A stretch of DNA of 64,000 nucleotides from Kribbella pratensis (GTDB lineage: Bacteria > Actinomycetota > Actinomycetes > Propionibacteriales > Kribbellaceae), in the NCBI RefSeq assembly GCF_004366075.1, contig NZ_SODU01000004.1, forward strand, positions 186,001 through 250,000. Direction: 5' to 3'. The notes under the pieces are model-generated. The model saw nothing but the letters and a program-made list of their open reading frames with translations. It had not been told where the DNA came from and ran no database searches. The translations under genes and the position numbers were made by a program. Positions 15,401 through 23,916 of this stretch are shown one piece after another (within the stretch, counting starts at the first letter, position 1; every line of letters begins with the position of its first letter).

Positions 15401-18370
15401 TCAGTCGTAGACGGCGTCGACCAGAAGTTCCACGGAACGGTCCGGTTCGTTGAGAACCGCGCGGATCACGTGCCGCTGGTCCCATCGCCCGGCGGCCCAC
15501 GCGAGGGCCTTCGCCAGCCCGTCGAACGTCGCCGCGTGCGGTGCACCCTCGGCGTCGACCCACCACGAGACCTCGACACCGTCGACGGTGAGCTCCTCGT
15601 GCTCCCACCACGCCGCCGGGACCTCGGGCACGAGTTCGCGGACGATCTCCGGCACGTCGGCCGCCGTACCCTCGCCGTCGATTTTGCCCTCGGCAACTTC
15701 TTGGGCGAGCGGTACGTCGAACAGGTCGCTGAGCCCGTCCGCCGCGGCACCGGATCCGATCACGAACCCGCCGAGGTCCTCGCGCTGCACCCACATCGGC
15801 CCGTCGACCACGACCGCGCCATCCGCGTCGGTGACTCGGGTCCCGCCGCCGTCGGCGTCCAGTACGCGGACGTGCGCCGGCGCGGCGCCTGGGAACAGCG
15901 CGAGCGTCCCGAGCCGGTTCCACAGCCGCAGGATCGATGCTTCGTCGACGTCGCGCTCGGGGTCGGCCAGCCGGTCGAGCACGAGTCCGAGGCCGTCCGC
16001 ATCGAGGTCGCCGACGTCGCGGACCAGCCCGACCGCCGTACGGACCTCGGGATCGAGGCCCGCCGTCCAGGCGGGCGCCTCGTCGAGGAAGGTTGCGAGC
16101 ACCGGTTCGGCGTCGGGATCCGCGCGTCCGGCGAGCGGTTCGCCGTCGTCGAGCAGGACGTGCTCACGGATCCACCAGGCGGCGTACGACGGTACGCCGA
16201 GCGGCCGGTCGTCCGGGCCGACGACGCGGACCTGGGTGACGAGCGCGCGACGCAACTCGGGGTCGGATCCGAGGAGCTGCAGAACTTTCGGCCAGCTGTC
16301 GTCGGTGATCCAGTCGAGGTCGCGGATCGCTTCGAGCTCGCCGACTCCTGCCCCGTACCGGGATCCGTCGGGCGCGACGTCGTACGCCCAGTCCTCGATC
16401 CCGTCGAGGTCCTGGAGGGCTTCGGGCAGGCGGTCCAGGGCGACGTCGGATGCGGCGACGACCCCGAGCGAGGCGAGGACGCCGACGGCCTCCAGTGCGG
16501 GCAAGCCGTAACGGTCGAGGACGTCGCCGGCGATGGGCGCGACCTCGTCGGCGTCGAGCACTGCTTGCGCGTCGGAACCGGCGACGACCAGGGCGTTCGC
16601 GGGAACGAGTTCGCCGTCCGCGTCGCGTAGTACGAGATCGGAGAGCCACCACAGGCCGTCCGCCTGCGTCGGGTCGGCGGCGACCATGCTGAGGACAGCG
16701 TGCGCGATCGCGTCCGGGTCGTCGGCTTCCGCGGAATGCTCGACAGCAGCACGAACGGCGCCGTCTTCGAGGAGCGAGCGGGGAGTGGCGGTGATCGCGC
16801 CGAGGCGTTCGAGGACGGGGTCGACGGCATCCGGGTGTACGACGCGTACGCCGTACTCACCGAACGCGGCGAGCGTGTCGACCGGGATCTCGGGTCCGGG
16901 CAGGAGCAGACCGCGAGCACCGCGGACGAGCCGGCCGTCCGCGAGCGGGACCGGGAGGGTGCCGAGGGATTCGCGGATCAGTGGGTCGGTGACCATGGTC
17001 GAGAGCGCGGCGTAGAGCGTGCGCCACCAGCCGGGCGGTTCCTCTCCCCCGAGCTGATCCACCACCTCGGCCAGTTCGATGCGTCGTACCTGCAGGGCGT
17101 CAAGGGCGAGGCGGTCCTCGCGGCGGGCGTGAATCAGGCCTGGTACGAGCGGCGCCAGCACCTCGTTGAACGCTTCGTCGGCACCGTCCACGACGACTGC
17201 CTCGCTCGGTCGTAGGAGGGTGCCGTCGACTGCGGGGAGGACGGGGATGCCTGGTAGTACGCGGAGAATCTCGTCGCGGAGCATGCGATCCAGTGCTCCC
17301 GCCGGCAGGCCGGTCGGGACCAGGGGCAGTACGTCGTCTCCGGTGTCGGCTCGTTGGCGGAGGAGTTCGGCGTACGACGTCGCCGCTTCCTGGACGAGCC
17401 GATCCGTCAGCGGGCCCTTTGCCACGTGACGCCGGGTGGAGTCGAGCGGGAAGGTTGCCAGGAGCAACGCTGGGAGGGAGAACGGTTCGTCGGTGGGGGT
17501 GGGTGCGTGGACCACACGCGGTAGTTCGGTGAGAGGCCTGCGGGGCAGGGCCCAGACGACTGACCAGGTGGGGCGGGTGCGTTCTTCGGTGGGGCGGTCG
17601 GCGAGGAGGTGCTCGCGTTCGGCGGTGGTGAAGGTGCCGGCGGCGCGGTGGATGTGCCAGCGGTCGGCCGCGTTCTCCAGGATCCGATGGGTGTCGTCGG
17701 TTTCGATCTCGATGCGTTCGAGGCCTGGGAGCGCCAGGAGGAGCGGGTCGTCGGCTTCGGTGAGCACGCGGCGAACGAGGTCGGCGGCCGCCTCGTCGCG
17801 GAGCGGGAGGATGACCGCGGTGTCGTAGCCGGCGGGCGGCTCGCCTTCGGTCGCGAACGGGAGTCGCAGGACAGGCACCTGCCCGTCGCGACGCCGCAGC
17901 TCGGTGTCCAGCGCCGCGTTCCCGAGGTCGGCGATGGCCGACGCGGTGTCAGCCTTCGAGAACCGCACACCCCCGGTCCGCGACAACACCACCGGCTCAT
18001 CCGTCACCGCGAGCACAGCGGAGAACCCGACCCCGAACCGTCCCACCGAGGAACCGGCCTGTTCCACGCGTTTGGCTGAGGCGCGGAGGGTGGCGAGGGA
18101 CTCCACGCCCGCTGCGTCCAGAGGTGTGCCGGTGTTGGCTACTACGAGAGTGTTGGCGCGGAACTCGTACAGGACGCGGCCCGGGACGCCGGCGCGGGTG
18201 GCTGCGTCGGCGGCGTTCTGGGCGAGCTCGATCACCAGCCGGTCGACGTACCCGCCAAGGGCGAGTTCCTCCTCGGCGTTCGCGTCCTCCCGGAACCGAA
18301 CGGGCGCCGCCGCCCACCCGGCCAGCACCCGTTCACGGATCCCCCTGGCTCCGAACACATCCTCAGTCAC
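15401..18370 (-). CDS. sacsin/Hsp90-like ATPase-domain protein
   Basis: A 989-aa cytoplasmic protein. The N-terminal ~200 residues form a GHKL ATP-binding fold: ELAQNAADAATRAG supplies the Asn of the N-box, TLVVANTGTPLD the D/NxG segment, and GRFGVGFSAVLAV the glycine-rich lid. This version matches the sacsin-type Hsp90 N-terminal domain. The remaining ~750 residues are acidic, leucine/valine-rich and show no domain that I recognise, and there is no Hsp90 middle or client domain. The GTG at 18370 has TACGGT 6 nt upstream, so it is predicted to be leaderless. It is divergent from the SGNH gene. The role is unknown; chaperone-like or regulatory functions are guesses. Confidence 0.85.
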   Translation of the reverse strand: MTEDVFGARGIRERVLAGWAAAPVRFREDANAEEELALGGYVDRLVIELAQNAADAATRAGVPGRVLYEFRANTLVVANTGTPLDAAGVESLATLRASAKRVEQAGSSVGRFGVGFSAVLAVTDEPVVLSRTGGVRFSKADTASAIADLGNAALDTELRRRDGQVPVLRLPFATEGEPPAGYDTAVILPLRDEAAADLVRRVLTEADDPLLLALPGLERIEIETDDTHRILENAADRWHIHRAAGTFTTAEREHLLADRPTEERTRPTWSVVWALPRRPLTELPRVVHAPTPTDEPFSLPALLLATFPLDSTRRHVAKGPLTDRLVQEAATSYAELLRQRADTGDDVLPLVPTGLPAGALDRMLRDEILRVLPGIPVLPAVDGTLLRPSEAVVVDGADEAFNEVLAPLVPGLIHARREDRLALDALQVRRIELAEVVDQLGGEEPPGWWRTLYAALSTMVTDPLIRESLGTLPVPLADGRLVRGARGLLLPGPEIPVDTLAAFGEYGVRVVHPDAVDPVLERLGAITATPRSLLEDGAVRAAVEHSAEADDPDAIAHAVLSMVAADPTQADGLWWLSDLVLRDADGELVPANALVVAGSDAQAVLDADEVAPIAGDVLDRYGLPALEAVGVLASLGVVAASDVALDRLPEALQDLDGIEDWAYDVAPDGSRYGAGVGELEAIRDLDWITDDSWPKVLQLLGSDPELRRALVTQVRVVGPDDRPLGVPSYAAWWIREHVLLDDGEPLAGRADPDAEPVLATFLDEAPAWTAGLDPEVRTAVGLVRDVGDLDADGLGLVLDRLADPERDVDEASILRLWNRLGTLALFPGAAPAHVRVLDADGGGTRVTDADGAVVVDGPMWVQREDLGGFVIGSGAAADGLSDLFDVPLAQEVAEGKIDGEGTAADVPEIVRELVPEVPAAWWEHEELTVDGVEVSWWVDAEGAPHAATFDGLAKALAWAAGRWDQRHVIRAVLNEPDRSVELLVDAVYD

Positions 18371-18376
18371 CGAGGC

Positions 18377-18402
18377 ACCGTACCTCCCAGGTCATCTATC
18401 GT
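18377..18402. promoter_or_regulatory. back-to-back -10 boxes of two leaderless genes
   Basis: TACGGT (18382-18377, minus) lies 6 nt before the GTG at 18370 and TATCGT (18397-18402, plus) lies 6 nt before the GTG at 18409. The two promoters share a 38-bp gap, so each -35 region must overlap the other gene's coding start and the two should compete for polymerase. Confidence 0.5.
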
Positions 18403-18408
18403 GGTGCG

Positions 18409-19203
18409 GTGATCGCTTCCGGCAGTCGGTACGTCGCACTCGGCAGCTCGTTCGCGGCCGGGCCGGGGATCCGCCCGATCGTGCACCCGCCCGCGGGCCG
18501 CTCGGGCAACAACTACGCGCACCTCGTCGCGGCCGAGCTCGGCCTCGACCTGGTCGACGTCTCGTACTCCGGCGCGACCACCGCGCACGTGCTCGACACC
18601 CCGCAGGACGAGGCGCCGCCGCAGCTCGACGCGCTCACGCCGGAGACCGCTCTGCTGACGATCACGGTCGGCGGCAACGACCTCGAGTACGTCGGAGCGT
18701 TCCTCCGCGGGAGTTTCCTGAACACCGTCGCGAAACCGGCGACGATCCTCGGCCGCCGGGTGGCGAACCGGATCCGCGCGCGGGTCAGCTACCTCAAGGA
18801 CGACGCGGCGTACCAGACGGTCACGGACTCGCTGACCACGGTGGTCGAGAGGGCAAGAGAGCGCTCCCCGGAGGCGCGCATCCTGCTGGTCGACTACCTG
18901 AGTCTGGTCGGACCGGCGACCCGGCCGCGCCTCGACGTACCGCTCAACGAGGAACAGCTGCCGAGCATCGCGCTGATGGCCGACGGTCTCGCGGCTGCGT
19001 TCGCGAAGGCAGCGGCCGCGTCCGGGGCCGAGCTGGTCGCCGCGTCGGCGGCGAGCCGGGACCACGCGATCGGATCGGCCGAGCCGTGGACGACCGGGTT
19101 CACGCTGCGGCCGTCCTATCTGGGCGGCCACGTCTCGTACCACCCGAACGCGGCCGGTATGCGCGCCGTCGCCGACCTGGTTCTCGAGACGCTCCGCACA
19201 TGA
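18409..19203 (+). CDS. SGNH/GDSL-type lipase or esterase
   Basis: A 264-aa hydrolase. Block I is YVALGSSFAAG with the nucleophilic Ser, block II has the oxyanion Gly in SYSGATT, block III is VGGND with the oxyanion Asn, and block V is SYHPNAAGM with the catalytic His. No clear signal peptide is present from this start, so it may act in the cytoplasm or be exported another way. The start is chosen because TATCGT lies 6 nt upstream; no Shine-Dalgarno is seen. The stop overlaps the next gene (ATGA), so the lipase and the GNAT are coupled. Confidence 0.87.
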   Translation: MIASGSRYVALGSSFAAGPGIRPIVHPPAGRSGNNYAHLVAAELGLDLVDVSYSGATTAHVLDTPQDEAPPQLDALTPETALLTITVGGNDLEYVGAFLRGSFLNTVAKPATILGRRVANRIRARVSYLKDDAAYQTVTDSLTTVVERARERSPEARILLVDYLSLVGPATRPRLDVPLNEEQLPSIALMADGLAAAFAKAAAASGAELVAASAASRDHAIGSAEPWTTGFTLRPSYLGGHVSYHPNAAGMRAVADLVLETLRT

Positions 19204-19778
19204 AGGTGCGCGAGGCAACCATCTCGGACGTCGACGACGCCGTCACCACCCTGACCCGCGCGTTGGCCGACTACCCGATGACCCGAGCGTGCTTCGACCC
19301 GGACGGCTACCTCGATCGACTCACGGCGTACCACCGCTTGTTCCTCAGCGGCGTCGGGCTGCCACACGGCCGCGTCTGGGTCACCGACGATGTGAGCGCG
19401 GTGGCCGTCTGGCTCCCACCCGATCTGCCGGCCGACGCGTTCGCGCCGCACACGGCCGCGTTTCAGGAGATCGCCGGATCCCGGTGGCCGTTGACGGCGG
19501 AGTACGGCCAGGCGATCGCGCTCTTCCATCCTCGCGACCCTGCCTGGCTCCTCGCTCTCGCCGCCGTCGACCCGGACCACCAGCGCCAGGGGCTCGGCCG
19601 CGCGGTCATCGCCCCCGGTCTCGCAACCGCGGATGCCGCACACTCCCCCGCCTTCGTGGAAACCCAGGACCCGGCGAACGTCAGCTTCTACGAGGCACTG
19701 GGCTTCACCGTCATCGCCGAACTGGAACTCCCCCACAACGGCCCCATGCACTACGCCCTGTACCGAGCCCCACGTTAA
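19200..19778 (+). CDS. GNAT-family N-acetyltransferase
   Basis: A 192-aa cytoplasmic acetyltransferase. The acetyl-CoA-binding motif A is LLALAAVDPDHQRQGLGRAV (Q/R-x-x-G-x-G/A), followed by the C-terminal strand FVETQDPANVSFYEALGFTV, where the N-x-x-F-Y-x-x-x-G-F pattern is typical. The substrate is unknown. The ATG at 19200 overlaps the lipase stop. Its TAA stop is the same TTAA that ends the convergent GNAT gene. Confidence 0.88.
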   Translation: MKVREATISDVDDAVTTLTRALADYPMTRACFDPDGYLDRLTAYHRLFLSGVGLPHGRVWVTDDVSAVAVWLPPDLPADAFAPHTAAFQEIAGSRWPLTAEYGQAIALFHPRDPAWLLALAAVDPDHQRQGLGRAVIAPGLATADAAHSPAFVETQDPANVSFYEALGFTVIAELELPHNGPMHYALYRAPR

Positions 19779-20560
19779 GCCGGGGTGTGGACGTACGGCG
19801 TGGTGGTGGTGACTGCGAGGAAGCCGAGGCGCTGGAGGATCGGGGAGCTGTCGTCGGACGCGTCGACGTGCAGGTACTTGTAGCCGAGCTCGACCGCCCG
19901 CGCCGCGCGGACCGCGACCAGCGCCTTGTAGATGCCCTTGCCGCGCCACTCGGCGAGCGTCGAACCGCCCCACAGACCGGTGAACTCGGTGCCCTTCTTG
20001 TACACCGCCCACGCGGCGGAGACCACCTGGCCGTCGGCCTCGGCGACGAAGACGTCGGTGCCTCCGGCGTGCCGGCGTACCAGGTCGTCGGTCAGCCAGG
20101 ACCAGTCCTCGCCCCAGACCGTCGACTCCATCGCGGCGATGCGTTCGAAGTCCGCGCGCTCGCCGACCAGCCGGATCGTGATGCCGTCGACCACGTCGCG
20201 GCCCTGCAGGCGCTCCGCGATGGCGGCGCTCTCGGCGACGAGTACGGTCTCCTGCTCCTCGGGCTCGAACCCGGCGGCCCTCAGCCGGTCCGGGAGGTCG
20301 GCGGGCAGGTCGTGTCCGCGCAGCTTCCACTCGACGGCCTGTCCCTTGGCCGCGAAGTAGTCGCGCTGCCGGGCGATCAGGGCGTCGATCTCCGCGCCGT
20401 CGAGACCATCGAGAGAGCGGTAGCTCACGAAGCCGCGGCTCGGGTACTCGACCCGGATCACCGGCCCGTCGGTGCTCGTCGGCACGTCCGCGGTCTCACT
20501 GCTCCCCCGCAGCTGGTCGTCGTACGCCGCGAGCAGGTCTTTCTTCAAGGCATCAGTCAC
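19775..20560 (-). CDS. GNAT-family N-acetyltransferase
   Basis: A 261-aa protein. An N-terminal ~115-residue region of unknown fold precedes a GNAT domain with VFVAEADGQVVSAAWAVY, the pyrophosphate loop STLAEWRGKGIYKAL (R-x-x-G-x-G/A pattern) and a final LGFLAVTTTTPYV strand. The GTG at 20560 overlaps the stop of the small upstream gene (GTGA). It lies in a MarR / small protein / GNAT operon, so its activity may be part of a MarR-controlled stress or detoxification response. The substrate is unknown. Confidence 0.87.
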   Translation of the reverse strand: MTDALKKDLLAAYDDQLRGSSETADVPTSTDGPVIRVEYPSRGFVSYRSLDGLDGAEIDALIARQRDYFAAKGQAVEWKLRGHDLPADLPDRLRAAGFEPEEQETVLVAESAAIAERLQGRDVVDGITIRLVGERADFERIAAMESTVWGEDWSWLTDDLVRRHAGGTDVFVAEADGQVVSAAWAVYKKGTEFTGLWGGSTLAEWRGKGIYKALVAVRAARAVELGYKYLHVDASDDSSPILQRLGFLAVTTTTPYVHTPA

Positions 20561-20724
20561 GGGAGGACTCTGGCACGAGTCACCCAGATTCGCCTCACAT
20601 TTCGTCGTACTGAAAGCTTCCGCACGCGCCGCCCGCGGCCGGCGGGCTCGCTCAGTCCGTGCTTGTTCTCACGCTCGGCGTTGGCGAAGTGGCTCAGCGA
20701 CACCATCAGGTTCAGCGGTTCCAT
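20557..20724 (-). CDS. small basic protein of unknown function
   Basis: A 55-aa frame beginning MEPLNLMVSLSHFANAE and ending in an Arg-rich tail (RRVRKLSVRRNVRRI). It is supported by a strong GGAGGA 7 nt before the ATG at 20724 and by a 4-nt GTGA overlap with the GNAT gene downstream, so it is probably translated and couples the two. I recognise no family. It could be a translational leader for the GNAT rather than a working protein. Confidence 0.55.
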   Translation of the reverse strand: MEPLNLMVSLSHFANAERENKHGLSEPAGRGRRVRKLSVRRNVRRIWVTRARVLP

Positions 20725-20797
20725 CGGTCCGTCCTCCGGTCTCTCGGTGCTTACACGGGGACGTCGGATCTGATCGGCCGAACTTGACATGCGGCAG

Positions 20798-21292
20798 CTA
20801 GGAATCTTTCTCGGTGACGAGCACGAGGCGCCGGAGCAGGCTGTCGAGGCTGGTCCGGTCGGCTGCGGGCAGGTGGTGGATCAGTTCCTCCTCGACCCGC
20901 AGGATGTCGCCGATGCCGCGCTCCCAGAGGGCGCTCCCCGAGGGGGTCAGTGTCGCAACCACTTTGCGGCGGTCGTCGCGGTCGTGCGTGCGTTCGACGT
21001 ACCCGCGGCTCTCGAGGGCGTCCAGCCGATTGGTCAGCGCGGCCGGCGACATCCCGAGCTGCCTGGCCAGCTCGCCAGCTGTCGCACGGTACGGCGTGCC
21101 GCCGCGGCGCAGCATGTGGAGCGTCTTGAATTCCCACAGTTGCAGCCCGTACGCCGCCAGCACGGCTTCCCGCCGGCGCTCGAGGTACCGCGTCAGCACC
21201 TGGAGCCGGACGGTGATGCCTTCGACGTCCCGATCGAGATTGTCGAGCTCCCCGGCCCAGAGATCGACATGGGCGTCCACGAAATCTTTCAC
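20798..21292 (-). CDS. MarR-family transcriptional regulator
   Basis: A 164-aa winged-helix regulator. The recognition region is ATAGELARQLGMSPAALTNRLDALE, followed by the wing GYVERTHDRDDRRKVVATLT with the family's conserved DxR(D)R. N- and C-terminal helices would form the dimer interface. It is divergent from the helical-repeat gene at 21360, and two inverted repeats lie between them, so it probably represses itself and that gene. The start is GTG at 21292; the ribosome-binding site is unclear. Confidence 0.92.
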   Translation of the reverse strand: MKDFVDAHVDLWAGELDNLDRDVEGITVRLQVLTRYLERRREAVLAAYGLQLWEFKTLHMLRRGGTPYRATAGELARQLGMSPAALTNRLDALESRGYVERTHDRDDRRKVVATLTPSGSALWERGIGDILRVEEELIHHLPAADRTSLDSLLRRLVLVTEKDS

Positions 21293-21296
21293 CCGC

Positions 21297-21352
21297 CTAA
21301 CTTTTCAGCCACTGAAGGTTAGTTGTCAAATATTTCGATGTCGAAATACCGT
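21297..21352. promoter_or_regulatory. divergent promoter with two MarR-type operator candidates
   Basis: An inverted repeat at 21297-21322 (CTAACTTT paired with AAGGTTAG) lies just before the MarR start. A second, TATTTCGA-tg-TCGAAATA (21331-21348), has perfect 8-bp arms. For the plus-strand gene, TTGTCA (21323-21328) and TACCGT (21347-21352) are 18 bp apart and the second repeat fills the spacer. TACCGT is 7 nt from the ATG at 21360, which suggests a leaderless transcript. Confidence 0.65.
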
Positions 21353-21359
21353 GCAGTGC

Positions 21360-22097
21360 ATGAGCCAACTCGCAGCCATCGATGTCGTCACCGCCGCCAC
21401 CCACCTGATGCGCGCCGGCCAGTGGACCGCCGCGACCGATCTGCTGACCGCCGCCACCAGCGACGATCCCGCCGAGCGCGCGGCACTCACCCTGGCCCGG
21501 GCCGAGGTCGCGGTCGACCAGGACTTCGGCCGCCCGACCGACCACGCTTCGGCCGCGCTGGCGGCCGTCCATGACGATTCGTGGGATCTCGCCATGCTGA
21601 CGTTCCGCCAGGACTACTCGACGGCCCTGTTCCAGACAGCTGATCGAGACGACCTGCGAGGCCGCGCTCGCGCGCTCATCGAGCAGGCTCCTGACGAGGC
21701 GCGGCGGGGCTGGGCGAACTTCTGGGCAGGTGCGATGACGGATAACGTGTACGAGCAGCCGGCCGAGGCGTGCAAGCACTACGAGGTCGCGGTGGAGCTC
21801 GGCGAGAAGTGCGACGACGAGTTGCTGATGGCACAGGCGCTCCGGCATCTCGGGTACCACGCCCACGCGTCCGGTGATCTGACCCTCGCGCGGACGCAGT
21901 GGGAGCGGTCGACCGAGCTGTTCCAGGACGTCGGTCACCTACGTCCCGCCCTCGCCCAGCAAGCGCTGCTCGCCGTGCTGCTGCGCGACGAGGGTGACGT
22001 CAAGGGGTCACGGGCCCTCGCGACCGAGGTCAACCGATGGGCACGTCAGTTGGGCGTCCCGTTCATCGTCGAGCAGACCGCAGAGCTCATGGCTTGA
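21360..22097 (+). CDS. helical-repeat (TPR-like) protein
   Basis: A 245-aa, all-helical protein with repeated ~35-residue pairs: HLMRAGQWTAATDLLTAA, ACKHYEVAVELGEK and LTLARTQWERSTELFQDVG resemble tetratricopeptide helices. No enzymatic motif is seen. Such proteins are usually interaction scaffolds. It is divergent from the MarR gene, with the operator candidates inside its promoter, so it is the likely MarR target. Its 3' end overlaps the convergent DUF2071 gene by 11 nt. Confidence 0.8.
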   Translation: MSQLAAIDVVTAATHLMRAGQWTAATDLLTAATSDDPAERAALTLARAEVAVDQDFGRPTDHASAALAAVHDDSWDLAMLTFRQDYSTALFQTADRDDLRGRARALIEQAPDEARRGWANFWAGAMTDNVYEQPAEACKHYEVAVELGEKCDDELLMAQALRHLGYHAHASGDLTLARTQWERSTELFQDVGHLRPALAQQALLAVLLRDEGDVKGSRALATEVNRWARQLGVPFIVEQTAELMA

Positions 22098-22797
22098 GCG
22101 GTACGGCGAACTCCGCCGGGACGCCGGCGCTGAACGCGACATGGTCGGGCGGGCGATCCGGCGGGACGAGGCCCACCGAGCGCAACAGACCGTCGGCGTC
22201 GAGGGACGTGAGGGTCGCGCTGTGCAGGATCCAGGGTGGGTGGTGGTTCGGCAGGTACCAGGTGCGGCCGGCGCGATGGACGTGCAGGCCCCAGCGCGCG
22301 GTGAGGAAGTCCTCGAGTGGCCCGATCGGCAGCCGATCGCCCAGGTCTACGCCGACGAGCGCATGAGCTCCGGAGCCACGGACGGTCGACGTGTAGGCGT
22401 GGTGGTTGCCGTGGCGTTCGTGGCGCATCCGCGCCCAGCGGTACGGCAACCCGAAGACCGTGCGTGCGGCCACCACCACGGCCAGCCGGTTCGCGTCGAG
22501 GCTCAGGAAAACGACACCACGCCGGCCCGTCTCGTCCACGGAGTACAAGCGGATGTTCGTCTCCAGGAACGATCCGAGGTACGGAACGGCCGGGCCGTAA
22601 GGGAGTCCGGTGCCGACCATGCGGAACGGCACCAGACCGACGTACGTCCGGCCGTCGAAGGTGTCCGGCCGGGTACCCCTCGGGAAGAAGTGCGCCACAT
22701 CCTCCGGCGCGAAAGCCCAATGAACGAAGGTCAGATCCAACCACCGCTGCCGCAGGATTCGCGGCCGCGGCAGGTCAGGCGCCTCCGGCCAACTCAT
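22087..22797 (-). CDS. DUF2071 (YqjF-like) protein
   Basis: A 236-aa cytoplasmic protein. The N-terminal RWLDLTFVHWAFAPEDVAHFFP and the following YVGLVPFRMVGTG are the hallmark segments of DUF2071, and ETNIRLYSVDETGRRGVVFLSLD is the conserved core. The family function is unknown. The ATG at 22797 has no Shine-Dalgarno but has TACGCT 7 nt upstream on its strand, so it is predicted to be leaderless. Confidence 0.87.
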   Translation of the reverse strand: MSWPEAPDLPRPRILRQRWLDLTFVHWAFAPEDVAHFFPRGTRPDTFDGRTYVGLVPFRMVGTGLPYGPAVPYLGSFLETNIRLYSVDETGRRGVVFLSLDANRLAVVVAARTVFGLPYRWARMRHERHGNHHAYTSTVRGSGAHALVGVDLGDRLPIGPLEDFLTARWGLHVHRAGRTWYLPNHHPPWILHSATLTSLDADGLLRSVGLVPPDRPPDHVAFSAGVPAEFAVPLKP

Positions 22798-22857
22798 GAG
22801 ATCGAGCGTAGCCGTAGCGGTCACGGGTTGTCCGCTACCGGTTCTAGTCTCGGTGCC

Positions 22858-23916
22858 ATGGAGTTTCGAGCAGAGGTACCGCAGGCGGAGTTGGACGAGC
22901 TGCAGCGACGGCTGGAGGCGGCCAGGTGGCCGGATCAGTTGCCTGATGCCGGTGCGTCGTACGGCGTCGAGCTCGGGCGGCTGCGGGAAGTAGCGAAGTA
23001 CTGGCGGGCGGAGTACGACTGGCGACGGTTCGAACGACGGTTGAACGCGTATCCGCAGTACGTGACCGAGATCGACGGGCAGCGGGTGCACTACCTCCGC
23101 GTGGGGTCCTCGGGTACGCCGCTGCTACTCCTCCACGGGTGGCCTGGCGCCGCGTCCGACTACCTCGACGTGATCGACGCACTGGCCCAGGACTTCACCC
23201 TGGTGGTGCCGACGATGCCCGGGTTCGGGTTCAGCGGAGTGACCGGCGCGACCGGGTGGGGTGTGGAGCGGATCGCGCGGGCGTGGGTGACATTGATGGA
23301 GCAGTTGGGGTACGAGCGGTATGGCGTCCACGGGTTCGACTGGGGAGCGCGGATCGGGCCGGCACTGGCGCGGCTCTTCCCCGAGCGGGTGATCGGGCTG
23401 CATCTCGACGGGTACGTCGCGTTCCCTCAGGGCGAGGAGCTGAGCGAGGCGGAGCAGCAGCGGTTGAGCGGGCTCGACCGCTGGCGGAACGAGCGGTCCG
23501 GGTACGCCGCGATCCAGGGAACGCGCCCGCAGACGCTCGCGTACGCGCTGGTCGACTCCCCGATCGGCCAACTGGCGTGGAACCTGGAATGGTACGACGA
23601 CTACGGCCACCGGGAAGGTGCCGTCAGCAACGACCAGATCCTCGACAGCGTGACGCTGACGTGGTTGACCGGTACTGCGGGTTCGCAGGCCAGGCTCTAC
23701 CGGGAGGCGCAGTCCTCCTGGGGCGCACACGTCGACCACTGCCCTGTCCCGACCGGACTCGCCGTCTTCCCGAACGACAGCACGGTGCGCAAGCTGGTCG
23801 AGCGGGAGTTCGACGTCGTGCACTACACCGAGTTCGACCGCGGCGGCCACTTCGCCGCCCTGGAGGTCCCCGATCTCGTCGTCGAGGACCTCCAGAACTT
23901 CTTCACCAAGCTCTAG
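22858..23916 (+). CDS. epoxide hydrolase-type alpha/beta hydrolase
   Basis: A 352-aa enzyme. The N-terminal ~110 residues are the epoxide-hydrolase N-terminal (EHN) domain (FRAEVPQAELDELQRRLEAARWPDQ). The alpha/beta core has the oxyanion HGWPG, the nucleophile Asp in GFDWGARIG (Asp rather than Ser, as in true epoxide hydrolases), and the catalytic His in RGGHFAALEVPDL. It would add water to an epoxide. The ATG at 22858 has TAGTCT 7 nt upstream, predicting a leaderless mRNA. Its TAG stop is shared with the convergent isomerase gene. Confidence 0.92.
   Translation: MEFRAEVPQAELDELQRRLEAARWPDQLPDAGASYGVELGRLREVAKYWRAEYDWRRFERRLNAYPQYVTEIDGQRVHYLRVGSSGTPLLLLHGWPGAASDYLDVIDALAQDFTLVVPTMPGFGFSGVTGATGWGVERIARAWVTLMEQLGYERYGVHGFDWGARIGPALARLFPERVIGLHLDGYVAFPQGEELSEAEQQRLSGLDRWRNERSGYAAIQGTRPQTLAYALVDSPIGQLAWNLEWYDDYGHREGAVSNDQILDSVTLTWLTGTAGSQARLYREAQSSWGAHVDHCPVPTGLAVFPNDSTVRKLVEREFDVVHYTEFDRGGHFAALEVPDLVVEDLQNFFTKL

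Noticed and set aside
15401..18370. Defence-island reading of the sacsin-like ATPase
   Set aside because: Neighbours are a lipase, acetyltransferases and a sugar-type importer; no nuclease, helicase or methyltransferase lies near it.
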